The notes beneath the pieces are model-generated. The model saw only the letters and a program-made list of their open reading frames with translations, was not told where the DNA came from and did not search any database. A program made the position numbers and the translations under genes. Shown here piece after piece: positions 32,551-44,214 of a DNA stretch of 64,000 bases. Source of the stretch: Serripes groenlandicus (taxonomy: Eukaryota > Mollusca > Bivalvia > Cardiida > Cardiidae); contig JASEVX010000012.1 in assembly GCA_031761405.1 (NCBI GenBank), positions 22,216,860-22,280,859 of the forward strand. The letters are read 5' to 3'. Position 1 is the first letter of the stretch, and every line of letters starts with the position of its first letter.

Positions 32551-33018
32551 TTAACCCTTTCCCATCATACAACAATTTTGCAGCAGACGACTTTGAACAT
32601 ATTTTGTCAAAAAGTAGAAAATCTCTATAATTGAATGGATAACCTATGACTAAAAGTAGAAAACATTGTGGCAAAAGTAGAAATTGCTCGTTCTGAGCAA
32701 TTTCTTCTTTTGTCACTATGTTTTCAAAAAACTGTCTGCTGCAGAGGCGTCGGAAAGCGTCGATATAAAGGAAAGGATTAATCATAGCAAAGTTTTTACT
32801 TTTTAACCCTTTACCACCTGTAGACGCATTTGAACACATCTGTATTTGAAAAAATTGTAGTAAAATACTAATTTGCTCAAATTGAGCAATTTGAGCAATT
32901 TCTACTTTTGCCTCAATATAGTTTCAATGTAATTTCCGTATTCCATAGATATTTCATATTTTACCTCAATTTTTTCAATGTCGTCTACTGCAGATTGGAT
33001 ATAAGTGGGTAAGGGTTC
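32551..33018. mobile_element. M1 and M1-B copies
   Basis: 32551-32781 is a full minus M1 with hairpin GCTCGTTCTGAGC. 32803-33018 is M1-B with a duplicated ATTTGAGCAATTTGAGCAAT at the hairpin. Confidence 0.82.
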
Positions 33019-33286
33019 ACTGTTAGATTGACATGGATATACAGATTGTGCAATTGACAGTTTGGCTGCTGGCAGAGGCATTGACGTTGTTACGACATTT
33101 GTCTTGTCTGCAATGTTTTTAAAAGTTGTTTGGTACACAGACAGGTCATTAGAATGAATATGAAGGAAACGGTTCAATTTATACAGAATTTACGATAACG
33201 GTAACATAATAAAAGCAAATTTCTCATATGTAGCTATCTGCTTTCTGCCACTTCTGCAGGAGACTACTTTTCCAAAATAATCATAC

Positions 33287-33542
33287 TTTAACCCTTTTCC
33301 ACATACAGCAAATCTGCAGCATTTGACTTTGAAAAGAATTGGAAAGTTCAATAATTGAATAGAGTTGAAAACATGTTGACAAAAGGAGAAATTGCTCGTT
33401 GTGAGCAATTTCTTCTTTTGTTGCCATGTTTTCACAAATTCGTCTGCTGCAGAGGCGTCAGAAAGCATCTATATGAGGGAAAGGGTTAATTTATAGAGAA
33501 GTCGTCTGCTGCAATTTTGTCATATGTGAGAAAGGTTTTACA
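33287..33542 (-). mobile_element. M1 copy and right-end scrap
   Basis: 33289-33489 runs AACCCTTTTCCACATACAGC to TATGAGGGAAAGGGTTAA. 33495-33542 is GTCGTCTGCTGCAATTTTG...GTGAGAAAGG. Confidence 0.75.
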
Positions 33543-34210
33543 TATATAAACCTCTTGATTGACCTTTAACACACCAAGGTCATTACTATTGTTTAGTCCA
33601 TCATACATTTGTAAATAGATAGATGTAATAGATGGTATGAGCATGTCCATGAGAAAAAGTACATTTGGCTTTTGTGAAAAAATTAACATCCAAACAGTCT
33701 GATCAATATCTACACCACTTCTCAATTATTACTTACTTAAGTTTGGTAAAAGCTGCTGTCAACTCATGTATACTTTGATAAGATGTACAGTCTGGTCTGA
33801 ATCTACACTTTTCAAAAATGTGAATATGTACCTTTCCACATGGGTAGGCTCCTATATATATATAAATATATAATTAATGTTATGAAATATTTATTATTAC
33901 TATGTTTATTTTTAAAAATAGTTGAATCTTATTGCTATAATATTACCACTTTTGTTGTCATTTTACATGTATTTGATTTTTTTTATTGACTTTTCTTTTT
34001 ACAAGCAATAATTCTTTCTAGTCAATATCTTATCTATTCCTCCTGTAAGTCATTTATAGATTGTCTGTTTTTCAAAGAAAAAAGGTTGGGCTATAATGTG
34101 ATGACCTTGACTCAGGAAGTGTTCAACATTTTCAAATGAAACTTGGTACAAATGTTCCTAGGAACAATAAGCATGTCTAAACCAAGTCACAGAACTTGGG
34201 CTTTAATAAT
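33543..34210. other. No gene seen
   Basis: An old repeat shared with 721-992 lies near 33640-33760. The end has AAATGAAACTTGGTACAAATG, typical of Helitron-like units, but without recognisable ends. Confidence 0.4.
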
Positions 34211-34505
34211 TATATCCCCAGATACATAGTATACGGGGGCTAAATAGAAGTCACACTTGTCGGTCGGTTTGTCAGTCCGTTGGTCTGTGGACATTTCTTA
34301 TGAACACTATTTCTCAGCAACCCTTGGTCAGAATTCAATATAACTTCACAAGAATGATTGATACAAAGCCTAGTTGTGCATATTGTTGGAGTCTTGCACT
34401 GGAATTATTTTTAAATGAGTTATGGCCCCTTGAATTTCTCATACATATATATATTCTCCGGCACCAGCTGGGGGTATTCATCACCTTCAGTAATATTTCT
34501 AGTTA
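34211..34505 (+). mobile_element. Helitron-like element, TATACCCCCAG family, second copy
   Basis: It is nearly identical to 16721-17032 over its length, with a few substitutions (ATATCCCCAGATAC start, GGGGGTATTCATCACCTTCA end). Confidence 0.75.
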
Positions 34506-34611
34506 TTCAGTAATGCCCCTTTTTGGAAAAAAAACCAGACCAGGCATTCACTAACATACATTGGCAGGTGACACAATGTATTCCTTAATCTCTCTTGTTT
34601 ATCGGAGTTGA

Positions 34612-34845
34612 CATCTGGGGGCTGGAATCCATAATGTCTGAGTAATAAGCCTCAGGGATATGGGTCTAGGCATCCTGGGTTTGATCTCTTACCACCCAGG
34701 TTTTTGTGAAGTGCGATCGGGCGAGACAAATTTCCTAGTACTGATTTGTTTACCATTTAAGGTATCCCAAAGAAGGGTCCTGTTGCAGTGATATGGCTTG
34801 AACTACTGTAAGAAATTGTGTAAAATCCAATTTTAACAAAACTAA
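34612..34845 (+). mobile_element. SINE family D-like, diverged
   Basis: GGAATCCATAATGTCTGAGT head, GGGTTTGATCTC B-box, GATCGGGCGAGACAAATTTC body and GTGATATGGCTTGAACTAC tail. Confidence 0.6.
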
Positions 34846-34973
34846 CATCTTTGGTTAATTACATGCAAGTGAAATCTCTGACAAGACTGTGTGACACAAA
34901 TATTCCTTCAAACACTCTTGTTCATCTGAATAATAAGCGTCGGGGATTTGAGACAAGGAAAGCTTGTTTCGAA

Positions 34974-35203
34974 TTAACCCTATCCCTCATACGACAATTC
35001 TGCAGCAGACATCGTTGAACATATTTTGTCAAAAAATGGAAAATCTCTATAATTTAATGGATAACCTATGACTAAAAGTGGAAAACATTGTGGCAAAAGG
35101 AGAAATTACTCATTTTGAGCAATTTCTTCTTTTGTCACTATGTTTTAAAAAAGCTGTCTGCTGCAGAGGCGTCAGAAAGCATCTATATGAGGGAAAGAAT
35201 TAA
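34974..35203 (-). mobile_element. M1, full length, inside a SINE
   Basis: TTAA at 34974-34977 and 35200-35203; 230 bp; hairpin GCTC/ACTCATTTTGAGC. The flanking SINE pieces are collinear. Confidence 0.93.
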
Positions 35204-35269
35204 CAGGGGTCTTTGTGGTATCGATTGGGCGAGACACATTTACATGCCTAGTACTGGTTTGTTTACCAT

Positions 35270-35501
35270 TTATCCCTTTCCCTCATACGACAATTCTGCA
35301 GCAGACGACTTTGAACATATTTTGTCAAAAAGTAGAAAACCTCTATAATTGAATGGATCACCTATAACTAAAAGTGGAAAACATTGAGGCAAGAGGAGAA
35401 ATTGCTTGTTTTGAGCAATTTCTTCTTTTGTCACTATCTTTTCAAAAAGTTGTATTCTGCAGAGGCGTCAGAAAGCATCTATATGAGGGAAAGGGGGTTA
35501 A
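35270..35501 (-). mobile_element. M1, full length, inside the same SINE
   Basis: CCCTTTCCCTCATACGACAA to TATGAGGGAAAGGGGGTTAA; hairpin GCTTGTTTTGAGC. The left TTAA is mutated to TTTA. Confidence 0.92.
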
Positions 35502-35620
35502 GGGATTCTGAAGAAGGGTTCTGTTGCCATGTATGACTTGAACTACTGTCAAAAATCTCGGAGTGCATATGCACTGGATCCTCCCGAGTCTGCACTATGT
35601 GCATATGCAACAAGACCCTA

Positions 35621-35846
35621 TCACCCTTTTTCAAGTAACAAATCCACAGCAGACGACTTTGAAAACATCTAGACAAAAAGAAGAAATATCTCTGTAAATG
35701 GAAGTATCATTCTTGAGTAGAGTTGAAAGTTTTGTGACAAAAGAAGAAATTGCTCATTATAAATGATTAATTTCTCCTTTTAATTGCCACAATGTTTTCA
35801 AAAAAGATCTGCTGCTCATATATCAAAATGTGTGCGGAAAGGTTAA
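35621..35846 (-). mobile_element. M1-related, diverged
   Basis: ACCCTTTTTCAAGTAACAAA to GTGTGCGGAAAGGTTAA. Confidence 0.65.
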
Positions 35847-35923
35847 TACCCTATTGAGACTTAAATATTTCATATTATCTATGTTTATGTAAGAGGTATA
35901 TCAAAACTGTTGAAATATGTTAT

Positions 35924-36390
35924 TTAAACCCTTTCCCGTATTCAACAAATCTGCAGCAGACAACTTTGAAAACATCCCATCAAAAGTATGGAAACTCTAT
36001 ATAAATGAAAAGACAATTATTGAATAGAATTGAAAACAGTGTGGCAAAAGGAATAATTACTCAAAATGTACAATTTTTCATTAACCCTTTCCCTCATATA
36101 GACGCTTTTTGATGCCTAAGCAGCAGATAGCTTTTTGAAAACATAGTGACAAAAGAAAAAAAATGCTCAAAAACAGCAATTTCTCCTTTTGCCACAATGT
36201 TTTCCATTTTAAGTTATAGCTTATCCATTCAATTAGAGATTTTCCATTTTTTGACAAACTATTTGTTTGCTGCAGAATTGTCGTATGAGGGAAAGGGTTA
36301 AGCCACAATGTTTTCAACTCTCTTTTCAATTATTATGCATTTATTATCATGTTTTTGCCAAGATTATTTAAAAATGGGTAAGGGTTCAAT
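35924..36390. mobile_element. M1 inserted in an older M1-related copy
   Basis: Outer pieces are 35924-36080 (CCCTTTCCCGTATTCAACAA...) and 36302-36390 (GCCACAATGTTTTCAACTCT...GGGTAAGGGTTC). The inner full + M1 is 36081-36301 with TTAA on both sides. Confidence 0.78.
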
Positions 36391-36544
36391 GCTTGTACTA
36401 TATACAATTGTTTTTATTACTTAATATATAGATGTATGTACATGGGTTAATTTTGTCACCTTTTACTGCTCTATTTCCGTTTATTATTGTTGGTGTTTAA
36501 CTGTTGAATTAAAATAATTTTGAAGCTCTACGTGGTATCCTGTT

Positions 36545-37515
36545 ACAAGCATTCAAACATTCACACTGATCTGTAATTAAAAAGAAACAGTAAACACCTA
36601 TAAGGTAAAAGCAGTAGAAATTATAAGGTAAATGTTGATCCGTAATTCGATAGTGACACTCAACACCTATAGGGCGTAAAGCAGTATGAAATCTTATATG
36701 AATGATGATCCGTAATTACATAGAAACGGTCAACACCACTATAAGGCATAATAAAGCTGTGTGAAATCTTAGATGAATGTTGATCCATACTTGAATAGAA
36801 CAGTCAACATCTCAAAGGGTAAAACAGTATGAAATCTTAAGTGAATGATGATCCATAATAAAATAAAGGCAGTCAACATCTCTAAAGCTTAATCAGTATG
36901 AAATCTTATATGAATGTTGATCCGTAATTAGATAGAAACAATCAACACCTATAAGGTATAAGCAGAATGAAATCTTATATGAATGTTGATCCGTTATTAG
37001 ATAGAAACAATCAACACCTATAAGGTATAAGCAGTATGAAATCTTATATGAATGTTGATCCATTATCAGATAGAAACAATTAACACCTATGAAATCTTAA
37101 GTGAATGATGATCCATAATAAAATAGAAGCAGTCAACATTTCTAAAGCTTAAACAGTATGAAATCTTAAGTGAATGTTGATCCGTAATAAGATAGAAACA
37201 GACTGATGCAGTCAACACCTATAAGGCATAAAGCAGTATGAAGTATTATATGAATGTTGATCCATATTAAGATAGAAACAATCAACACCTATAAGGCATA
37301 ATGCAGTATAAAATCTTATGAATGTTGATCCGTTATTAGATAGAAACAATCAACACCTATAAGGTATAAGCAGTATGAAATCTTAGGTGAATGTTGATCC
37401 ATAATAATATAGAAGCAGTCAACACCTCTAAAGCTTAAACAGTATGAAATCTTAGCTGAATGTTTGATCCATAATAAAATAGAAACAGTCAACATCTCTA
37501 TAAGGGTAAAACAAT
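36545..37515. repeat. Minisatellite, ~66-bp unit, about 15 copies
   Basis: The unit contains GAATGTTGATCCGTAATTAG, AACAATCAACACCTATAAGG and CAGTATGAAATCTTA. Units vary in length (about 58-72 bp), and two variants alternate (CACCTATAAGG and CATCTCTAAAGC). Confidence 0.88.
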
Positions 37516-37605
37516 TGATTTAAAATAAATAAGTTTAAACTAAACTAATAATAGGAACTTGGCATATTTTCCCCCATGCAGTTGTCTTCGGATTCATTGT
37601 ATGGG

Positions 37606-38110
37606 GGAAACCCTTTCATACGACAATTCTGCCGCAGATGACTTTGAACATATTTTGTCAAACAATAGAATATCTCTATAATTGAATGGATAACCTATGA
37701 CTAAAAGTGGAAAACACTGTGGCAAAAGGAGAAATTGCTCGTTTTGAGCAATTTCTTCTTTTGTAACTGTTTTTAAAAAGCTGTCTGCACCAGAGGCGTC
37801 AGAAAGCGTCTATATGAGGGAAAGGGTTAAAAAGCATGTCAGGTCATGCATAGGTTATGTTAAAAACAAAATCTCATTTAACCCTTTCTCACATGCAGAC
37901 ACATTTTGATGCATTTAATTGCAGCAGATAATTTGTCAACACCTTTGGACACAAGTAGAAATTGTTCATTATGAGCTATTTCTCCTTTTGCCACAATGTT
38001 TTCAACTGATTTCAATATTAATAATTACATCTATAGAGAGTTGCCTTTCTATCGCTCCGATGTTTTCAAAGTCGTCTGCTGCAGATTTGTTGTATGAGGG
38101 AAATGGTTAA
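37606..38110. mobile_element. M1 and M1-B copies
   Basis: 37606-37829 is a minus M1 (left TIR shortened to CCCTTTCATACGACAATTCT). 37878-38110 is M1-B ending TGTATGAGGGAAATGGTTAA. Confidence 0.82.
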
Positions 38111-38249
38111 CTCACTTATTGCGGTCTACATGGACATGTTGACAACATTCACAGGATTTTGTGTTTTTGGAAAAGATGATATGAAAACATTAAGAATTGT
38201 TTATAATAGAGTAACTTCTATACCCTTCCCAATGATTTCTTCACCCTTA

Positions 38250-38517
38250 TACCAGGGATTGTGAGTTCGAATCCCAGCTCGGCCAACATTCTTTCCGGCG
38301 TTTGACAAAAGTCATTGTGACCTGCGTCATTCGTCTTTCACCAATGGGCTGTTTAACACTCTATGTGGAAATGTAGCCAGTTGCTTGGAAAGTATACTAT
38401 GTTGTGTGGTGTACTGGTGTAGGAAAACCAGGAAACGCATGAGTAGGTGAACTGGTCGCCGTGATATGACTGAAAAATTGTTGAAAACGGTGTTAAACCC
38501 CAATCAATCAATCAATC
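38250..38517 (+). mobile_element. SINE family A, 5' truncated
   Basis: Begins in the B-box (TTGTGAGTTCGAATCCCAGC) and runs to GCCGTGATATGACTGAAAAA, AACGGTGTTAAACCCC and (AATC)n. Confidence 0.8.
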
Positions 38518-38569
38518 TTCACCCTTATCCCCTCTAAATGCAATTTTATTCACTTGTTTCATTATGGAG

Positions 38570-38992
38570 ACTTTTCCCACCTATAGACGCATTTTGGCAT
38601 ATATGCAGCAGACGACATTTGAAAACACCGTGACAAAAGGAGAAATTGCTCAAAACAAGCAATTTCTTCTTTTGCCACAATGTTTTCAACCTTTTTCAGT
38701 AATTATATATATTTTTTAGTAAACATTTTCAAGGTCGTCTGCTGCAGATTTGCTTTATGTGAGAAAGGGTTAACCCTTTTCCTCATACGACAATTCTGTA
38801 GCAGACGACTTTGAACATATTTTGTGAAAAAAAATAGAAAATTGAATGGATAACCTATGACTAAAAGTGGAAAACATTGTGGCAAAAGGAGAAATTGCAC
38901 GTTTTGTGCAATTTCTTCTTTTGTCACTATGTTTTCAAAAAGCCGTCTGCTGCAGAGGCGTCAGAAAGCGTCTATATGAGGGAAAGGGTTAA
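38570..38992. mobile_element. M1-B and M1 sharing one TTAA
   Basis: 38570-38773 is B-like. 38770-38992 is a full minus M1 with hairpin GCACGTTTTGTGC. The junction is GAGAAAGGGTTAACCCTTTT. Confidence 0.85.
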
Positions 38993-39009
38993 TCATTAAA
39001 TTGTACTGC

Positions 39010-39216
39010 CAACCTGCAGTAGACGACATTGAAAACATTTTTTTAAAAAAGATGGACAATCTCTTCATAAATGAGAGAACAAATATTGAATAAAATTGAA
39101 ATTCTGTCGGCAATGTCCTTTAAATTAATTGATCTCATTTTGTCAGATTGTTTTTTCAAAATGTGTCTGCTGCAGAGTTGTCAGGGGGAAGCTTCATTAT
39201 AAGGGAAAAGGTTAAG
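39010..39216 (-). mobile_element. M1 relic
   Basis: CCTGCAGTAGACGACATTGA to ATTATAAGGGAAAAGGTTAA. Confidence 0.55.
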
Positions 39217-39673
39217 GCAAAAGAGGTTTACCAATTTCTTTCTTCCATTTTTCAATGCAAAAGGTTTTCAAAAGCAGAATTAGGGGTTAAACAAATATAA
39301 GAATTATTGGCATAGGACAAAATGCACAAAAAGATAAATTGTTGGGAATTAAGGTATTACAAAACAAGATATTTTTTTTTACTGAAACAGTTGAAATAAT
39401 ATTTTAACTAAGTGATGCCTTTCTTGGTGTAAAATAGTTTTTCGAGGAAAAGCAGTGGACGTCTTTTGTTTTTGCGTCGTGTTTATTGCAGAAATTAACG
39501 ATAATGTCACCGTCAAACTTCCACGCGTTGACATTTATTGCTATTAAAGCGTTAAAAACAATACAGCTGGCTACAGAATGACAAACTTTCATATTCTGGT
39601 CACACCATACGAAAATGGTCAACTGTGACCTTTCATGACACCATGTACTAAATCACTCATTTAACTATAGTTT
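39217..39673. other. No gene seen
   Basis: AT-rich. The 72-codon minus frame at 39404-39622 has no recognisable motif. Confidence 0.4.
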
Positions 39674-39784
39674 TGGCCAAACCCCGGAAGCTCAGTTGGT
39701 AGTGACGCGGGCTGTCAATCTAGGGGTTACGAGTTCGAACCCCACTCGGCGCATTAAATCCCAATCAATCAATCAATCAATCAA
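39674..39784 (+). mobile_element. SINE family A, body deleted
   Basis: The tRNA-like head CCCCGGAAGCTCAGTTGGTA and B-box GAGTTCGAACCCC run straight into ATTAAATCCCAATCAATC. The whole body is missing. Confidence 0.75.
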
Positions 39785-39817
39785 CTATGATTCTAGATGG
39801 TTTTCTCTTTTCCTTAT

Positions 39818-40370
39818 AACCCTTTCCCGATAACATTTCCTTTCTTATGCTTCTGCAGCAGACACTTTTTGAAAACGGTGTGGCAAAAGGATGAAACTGC
39901 CCTTACTAAGCCATTTCTTCTTTGGCCACATCGTATTCAACTCTGTTTAAATAATTATACTTTCATTTTAATAGTCTCAGTTTCCATATTTTTGCAGATA
40001 AGTTTTCAAAGTCGAAAGCATTTATGCAAAATATAAATATAGGAATAATTACTGAAAAAAAGTTGAAAACATTGTGGCAAATGGGGACATTGCTCGTATT
40101 GAGCAATGTCTCCTTTTGTCACAATGGTTTCAAAAGTCGTCTGATGCAGTCATCAAAATGTGGCTGCTTCAGGGAAAAGGTTCAAGTTTTCTTGAAATTC
40201 AAGAAAAGTGATGTTAAGTTTCCTACTTACAACAAGTCTGCAGCAGACGACTTCGAAAACACATTGACAAAAATAAGTTTTCTCAAAATACATCTACATC
40301 TGGGAAAAGGGCAACCTGCTTAATTCGTAATTATTTATCAGGCAACCGCAAATGAAGGGAAAGTGTTAAT
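39818..40370. mobile_element. Decayed M1-related cluster
   Basis: 39818-40015 is + (CCCTTTCCCGATAACATTTC). 40045-40185 is minus, with perfect hairpin GGACATTGCTCGTATTGAGC then AATGTCTCC. 40215-40310 is a left-half scrap. Confidence 0.62.
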
Positions 40371-40737
40371 GACAATTTGTCACCATAAAGTATAAATCGT
40401 GAAGTTAATAAGCTTCAACACTCACAATGGAAATGGCTTCTCCAAGTTGAACACCATGTTTTTGTAATTCATGTGGAAATATAACGAATAATGCAACGTT
40501 TGTGGTTTTGTCTAACTATATAGCCAAAACTTGGTGCATATTTGTCGAATTAAGAATTTTTTTGTTACATTTCGCGGATGTCATTGTTTGAATATGAGAC
40601 AGGTTTCATTCGGATCTTAAATATCTGTACTGACAAATTTAGAGTGATAATTTTTTAATTTGAAATAAGTGGTAATTGTTATCATTTTAAAACATATTTT
40701 AAATGTTAGGAACCTAGAAATGGATTTAAAGGATTCT
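40371..40737. other. No gene seen
   Basis: AT-rich intronic sequence. Confidence 0.4.
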
Positions 40738-40988
40738 GATTATCATTTATATTGTGATCATCAACATCACCATCATCATCTTTAAATTAATCATCATCAC
40801 TATCACCATCATCATCTTAATCTCCATATTATTATCATAATCATCATCATGATATTTATCATAATCATCATCAAAATAATCCCCACACAATCACCAATAT
40901 CATACTAATCATAATCAATTTCAAGATCATCATTATGTTAATAATAATCATCATCATCATCTTCATCATCATCATCATCATCATCAGC
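40738..40988. repeat. Imperfect (ATC)n microsatellite
   Basis: Long runs of CATCATCATC with interruptions. Met/Ile-rich frames over it are not genes. Confidence 0.93.
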
Positions 40989-41040
40989 TTCATTGCTTGT
41001 TGTGCATTGCTGATTTGAAGGTAATGTAAATTCAATTCAA

Positions 41041-41196
41041 AGTTTCGCGGCACTTCGGTCATGGTGTCACATTTTCTAGCCTATTACTGGTTTGTTTACC
41101 CAGGGATCATGAATAAGTGAACTGTCGCCGTGATATAACTGAAATAATGTTGAAAGCGGCGTAAAACCCTAATAAATAAATAAATAAATAAACAAT
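41041..41196 (+). mobile_element. SINE family D, 5' truncated
   Basis: From TCGCGGCACTTCGGTCATGG to GCCGTGATATAACTGAAATA and (AATA)n. There is a short internal deletion relative to 14464-14692. Confidence 0.78.
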
Positions 41197-41293
41197 TCAA
41201 AGTTAAACAAGTGTTCTCTCTGGAGAACTTTTATGTTTCATTGTGGCAGGGACATTATCTACGTCACTGATTGTGGGTCATTTAAGGTTACAG

Positions 41294-41700
41294 TTTAACG
41301 CTTTCTGACGCCTCCGCAGCAGACGTTTTTTTTTTAAACATAGTGACAAAAGAAGAAATGCTCCAAACGAGCAATTTCTCCTTTTGTCGCAATGTTTTCC
41401 ACTTATAGAGATTATCTATTTTTTGACAAAATATGTTCAAAGTCGTCTGCTGCAGAATTGTCGTATGAGGGAAAGGGTTAAAGACTTTATTTATAGAGGC
41501 AGTAGCACAGTTGGGCATGCATTTTCCCACATACAACAAATCTATTGCAGACAACTATGAAAACATCTGTTCAAAAATGTGAAAAATCTACATTTAAGAC
41601 AGTTTAATTATTAAGATAGAATTGAAAACATTGTGGCAAATGGTGAAATTGCTCATCTGCTGTAGTGGCGTCTGAAAGCGACTATATGTGGGAAAGGGTG
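41294..41700. mobile_element. M1 lacking its left TIR, and a diverged copy
   Basis: 41294-41481 starts inside at ACGCTTTCTGACGCCTCCG. 41521-41700 is minus-type ending CTATATGTGGGAAAGGGTGA. Confidence 0.75.
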
Positions 41701-41869
41701 AAGTCTTCACTGTGAACCTGGTTTGACATCTTAGAATTGTCTTGAAAATATTTGAAATCGTACTGCAAGATTTAGAATGATGCAATTAAGACATTTCAGA
41801 AACATATTGCATCACTTAGAAATTTGATGCTTTGAAAACATTTCAGAAACGTATTGCAACATTTATATT

Positions 41870-42003
41870 TTGATAGTAGTTAAACAAATTGTGAAGAAAG
41901 TTGAATTTGCTCATCATGAGCAAAACTTCCTTTGCCGCGGTGTTTTCCAAAGTCTACTGCTGCACATGCATCCACATGTGTCTGCCTGTGGGACAGGTTT
42001 AAA
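41870..42003. mobile_element. M1-B right half
   Basis: Hairpin GCTCATCATGAGC to GCCTGTGGGACAGGTTTAA. Confidence 0.6.
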
Positions 42004-42011
42004 CATTAATC

Positions 42012-42242
42012 TTAAACCCTTTCCCTCATATAGACGCTTTCTGACGCCTCTGCAGCAGACGGCTTTTTGAAAACATAGTGACAAAAGAAGAAATTGCACA
42101 AAACGTGCAATTTCTCCTTTTGCCACAATGTTTTCCACTTTTTGTCATAGGTTATCCATTCAATTATGGAGATTTTCTATGTTTTGACAAAAAACATTCA
42201 AAGTCGTCTGCTGCAGAATTGTCGTATGAGGGAAAGGGTTAA
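42012..42242 (+). mobile_element. M1, full length (231 bp)
   Basis: All parts are present, with hairpin GCACAAAACGTGC. It is nearly identical to 9591-9820 and 47911-48140. Confidence 0.95.
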
Positions 42243-42600
42243 ACCCTTTCCCATATAAATGTACAACAAGTCTGCAGCAGACTTTGTAATGGTAAATTGT
42301 ATTAACCCTTTCCCTCATATAGACGCTTTCTGACGCCTCTGCAGAAGACGGGTTTTTGAAAACAGTGTGATTTTTTGCCACAATGTTTCCACCTTTTTGT
42401 CATAGGTGTATCCATTCAGTTATGGAGATTTTCTATTGTTTGACAAAATATGTTCAAAGTCGTCTGCTGCAGAATTGTTGTATGAGGGAAAGGGTTAATG
42501 AATGTATAGATAGTTGAAAACATTGTTGCAAAGAAATAACTTGCTCATTATTAGTAATTCCTTCTGAAAGCCGTCAGTTAAGGTCTGTATGTGGGTTGCC
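42239..42600. mobile_element. Older M1-related copy split by a newer M1
   Basis: The outer left piece is 42239-42301 (CCCTTTCCCATATAAATG). The inner + M1 is 42302-42498, with its hairpin region deleted. The outer right piece is 42499-42600 (GTTGAAAACATTGTTGCAAA). Confidence 0.72.
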
Positions 42601-43044
42601 TAAACATCATTCTGATAAAGAGATTGACTTCCTAGAAACATGGACAGCTAGTGAGAAATGACTGTGATAAGAAAGAAAGGTCATTCATTTGATAACCTCA
42701 TACTGACCTTCATTTCTTGACCTTGACATGAAAAGTCGAGATTCAAAATGTTATCTGATTGCAACACTATGGTAACTGGTTCTTGACTGTATATAGAGTT
42801 ATCTTTGTGTTGCTTTCAGAGGAGGAAATACTATAACTAGAGAAAGAGTTGGTAGTTTTTGTTTTATCAAAATTTCAAGTGACTGATGAATGATTAAGCA
42901 TATCTTTAGTCCGGGACCTTAAATGCATGTGCCTAAGGTATGTCACTGATTGTATATCTTTATGTCTTTATCCTTTTCCACTTGTAGAGGTATCTGCAGC
43001 AGACTTTTGAAAACTTTGTGGCAAAAGGAAAAAATGCTCATTAT
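42601..43044. other. No gene seen
   Basis: Intronic sequence, with a short M1-B left scrap at 42970-43050 (CCTTTTCCACTTGTAGAGG). Confidence 0.4.
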
Positions 43045-43434
43045 GAGCTCCGCTGGTTTTCATGGTGAGTTGTCCTCCATCTGTGCTTCCATGCATGCGT
43101 CAACATTTTGCTTTAAACGACTTCTTCTCTGTAACCGCTTGGGGAATTGACATGTAACTTCTCAGGTACATGTAGCATCCTCTCCTTAATTTTCTTCAAA
43201 TGTTTTGAATCCATGCAAAATTCTGGTTTCAATGGCAACCTAAAGAAAAAGACTTAAAAAATGTTCTCCTACCAAACTGGTTGGCTGATTTTCAAACAAT
43301 ATTTTGGAAACGTTTCTTGGGTGACCCTCTATCAGATTCTTTCAAGCCATGTTGATTGGGGCTGTTTTGCATTATATGGCTATAGTGATTCAATTTTTGC
43401 CTAATGCATTGGAGCGATAATGGCCCCCTTGTTC
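43045..43434 (+). mobile_element. Short diverged member of the 166-bp Helitron-like family
   Basis: The leader GGTGAGTTGTCCTCCATCTG and the AACCGCTTGG segment resemble the unit before 15780. Barely one tandem unit remains, and the end is AGCGATAATGGCCCCCTTGTT. Confidence 0.6.
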
Positions 43435-43500
43435 CAGTTACCACAGTTTTTACAACTTGTCTGCTGCAGTTTTGTTGTATTTGGGAAAGAGGGTTAACAA
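43430..43500. mobile_element. M1-B right-end scrap
   Basis: TTGTCTGCTGCAGTTTTGTT to GGGAAAGAGGGTTAA. Confidence 0.55.
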
Positions 43501-44214
43501 TACTGGTATTGTGCTAAGTTAATGAAAGTTGAGGACTAAAGTCATATTTCACAGCATGTCTTTAACAATTTTTCAGTTACATTAAGTGATAATACAATAT
43601 GGATATATCAGCGTTCTCAAAATTAACCGACTGCCGATCAAAATTATCAGTTAAAATCGCCCTTTGATCTGTTAGTTTTGCTCCCCTACCATGGATTTGC
43701 CCTTGACCCTAAAGGGGCCCTTACCCCAGCCTGAACGGATACTTTACTCATTTTATCTGACAACAAAACATTTTGACAAACCTGGATATATTCATTGATT
43801 TTAAAAATAGAATAAATTAATCTATTCAAAATGTAATATAACAAAAATAGACGACAGACCATTTGCTGTAAATGGCAATTGAAAAATAACAATTATATTT
43901 TTTAAAAACTTGCGATTGACAAAAGCAGGCATTTTGTATTTTGCACAAACCCTTTTTGAGTGGGTCTTAGTTTATTGACTTTTCTTATCTCATCAAGGAA
44001 GATTTTGCAAACCATATTCATTTGGTTAGAAATTAAACACGATACTGACATGCATTGGTACCTCTACATCAGAAGAATTTTTTAAAAGATTGAAGGAAAC
44101 AACTGAAATTGCTCAAAACAAGGTAATTTACCTGTTTCTACAATGTTTAAAATTGTCTCTAAATTGCTCCTTTTATTTCCAAAATGTTATGTTTTCTGTC
44201 TGAGATATGGGTTT
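43501..44214. other. No gene seen
   Basis: Mostly AT-rich. A decayed MITE-like palindrome is near 44060-44150. The minus frame 43686-43892 is not supported. Confidence 0.4.

Larger units (their letters stand above)
34919..35556 (+). mobile_element. SINE family D-like copy cut into three by two MITEs
   Basis: Pieces 34919-34973 (AATAAGCGTCGGGGATTTGA), 35204-35272 (GGGCGAGACACATTTACATG) and 35502-35556 (GAAGAAGGGTTCTGTTGCC) are collinear with 34612-34845. Two M1 insertions lie between them. Confidence 0.7.

Noticed and set aside
40871..41062. Met-rich ORF
   Set aside because: Translation of an (ATC)n microsatellite.
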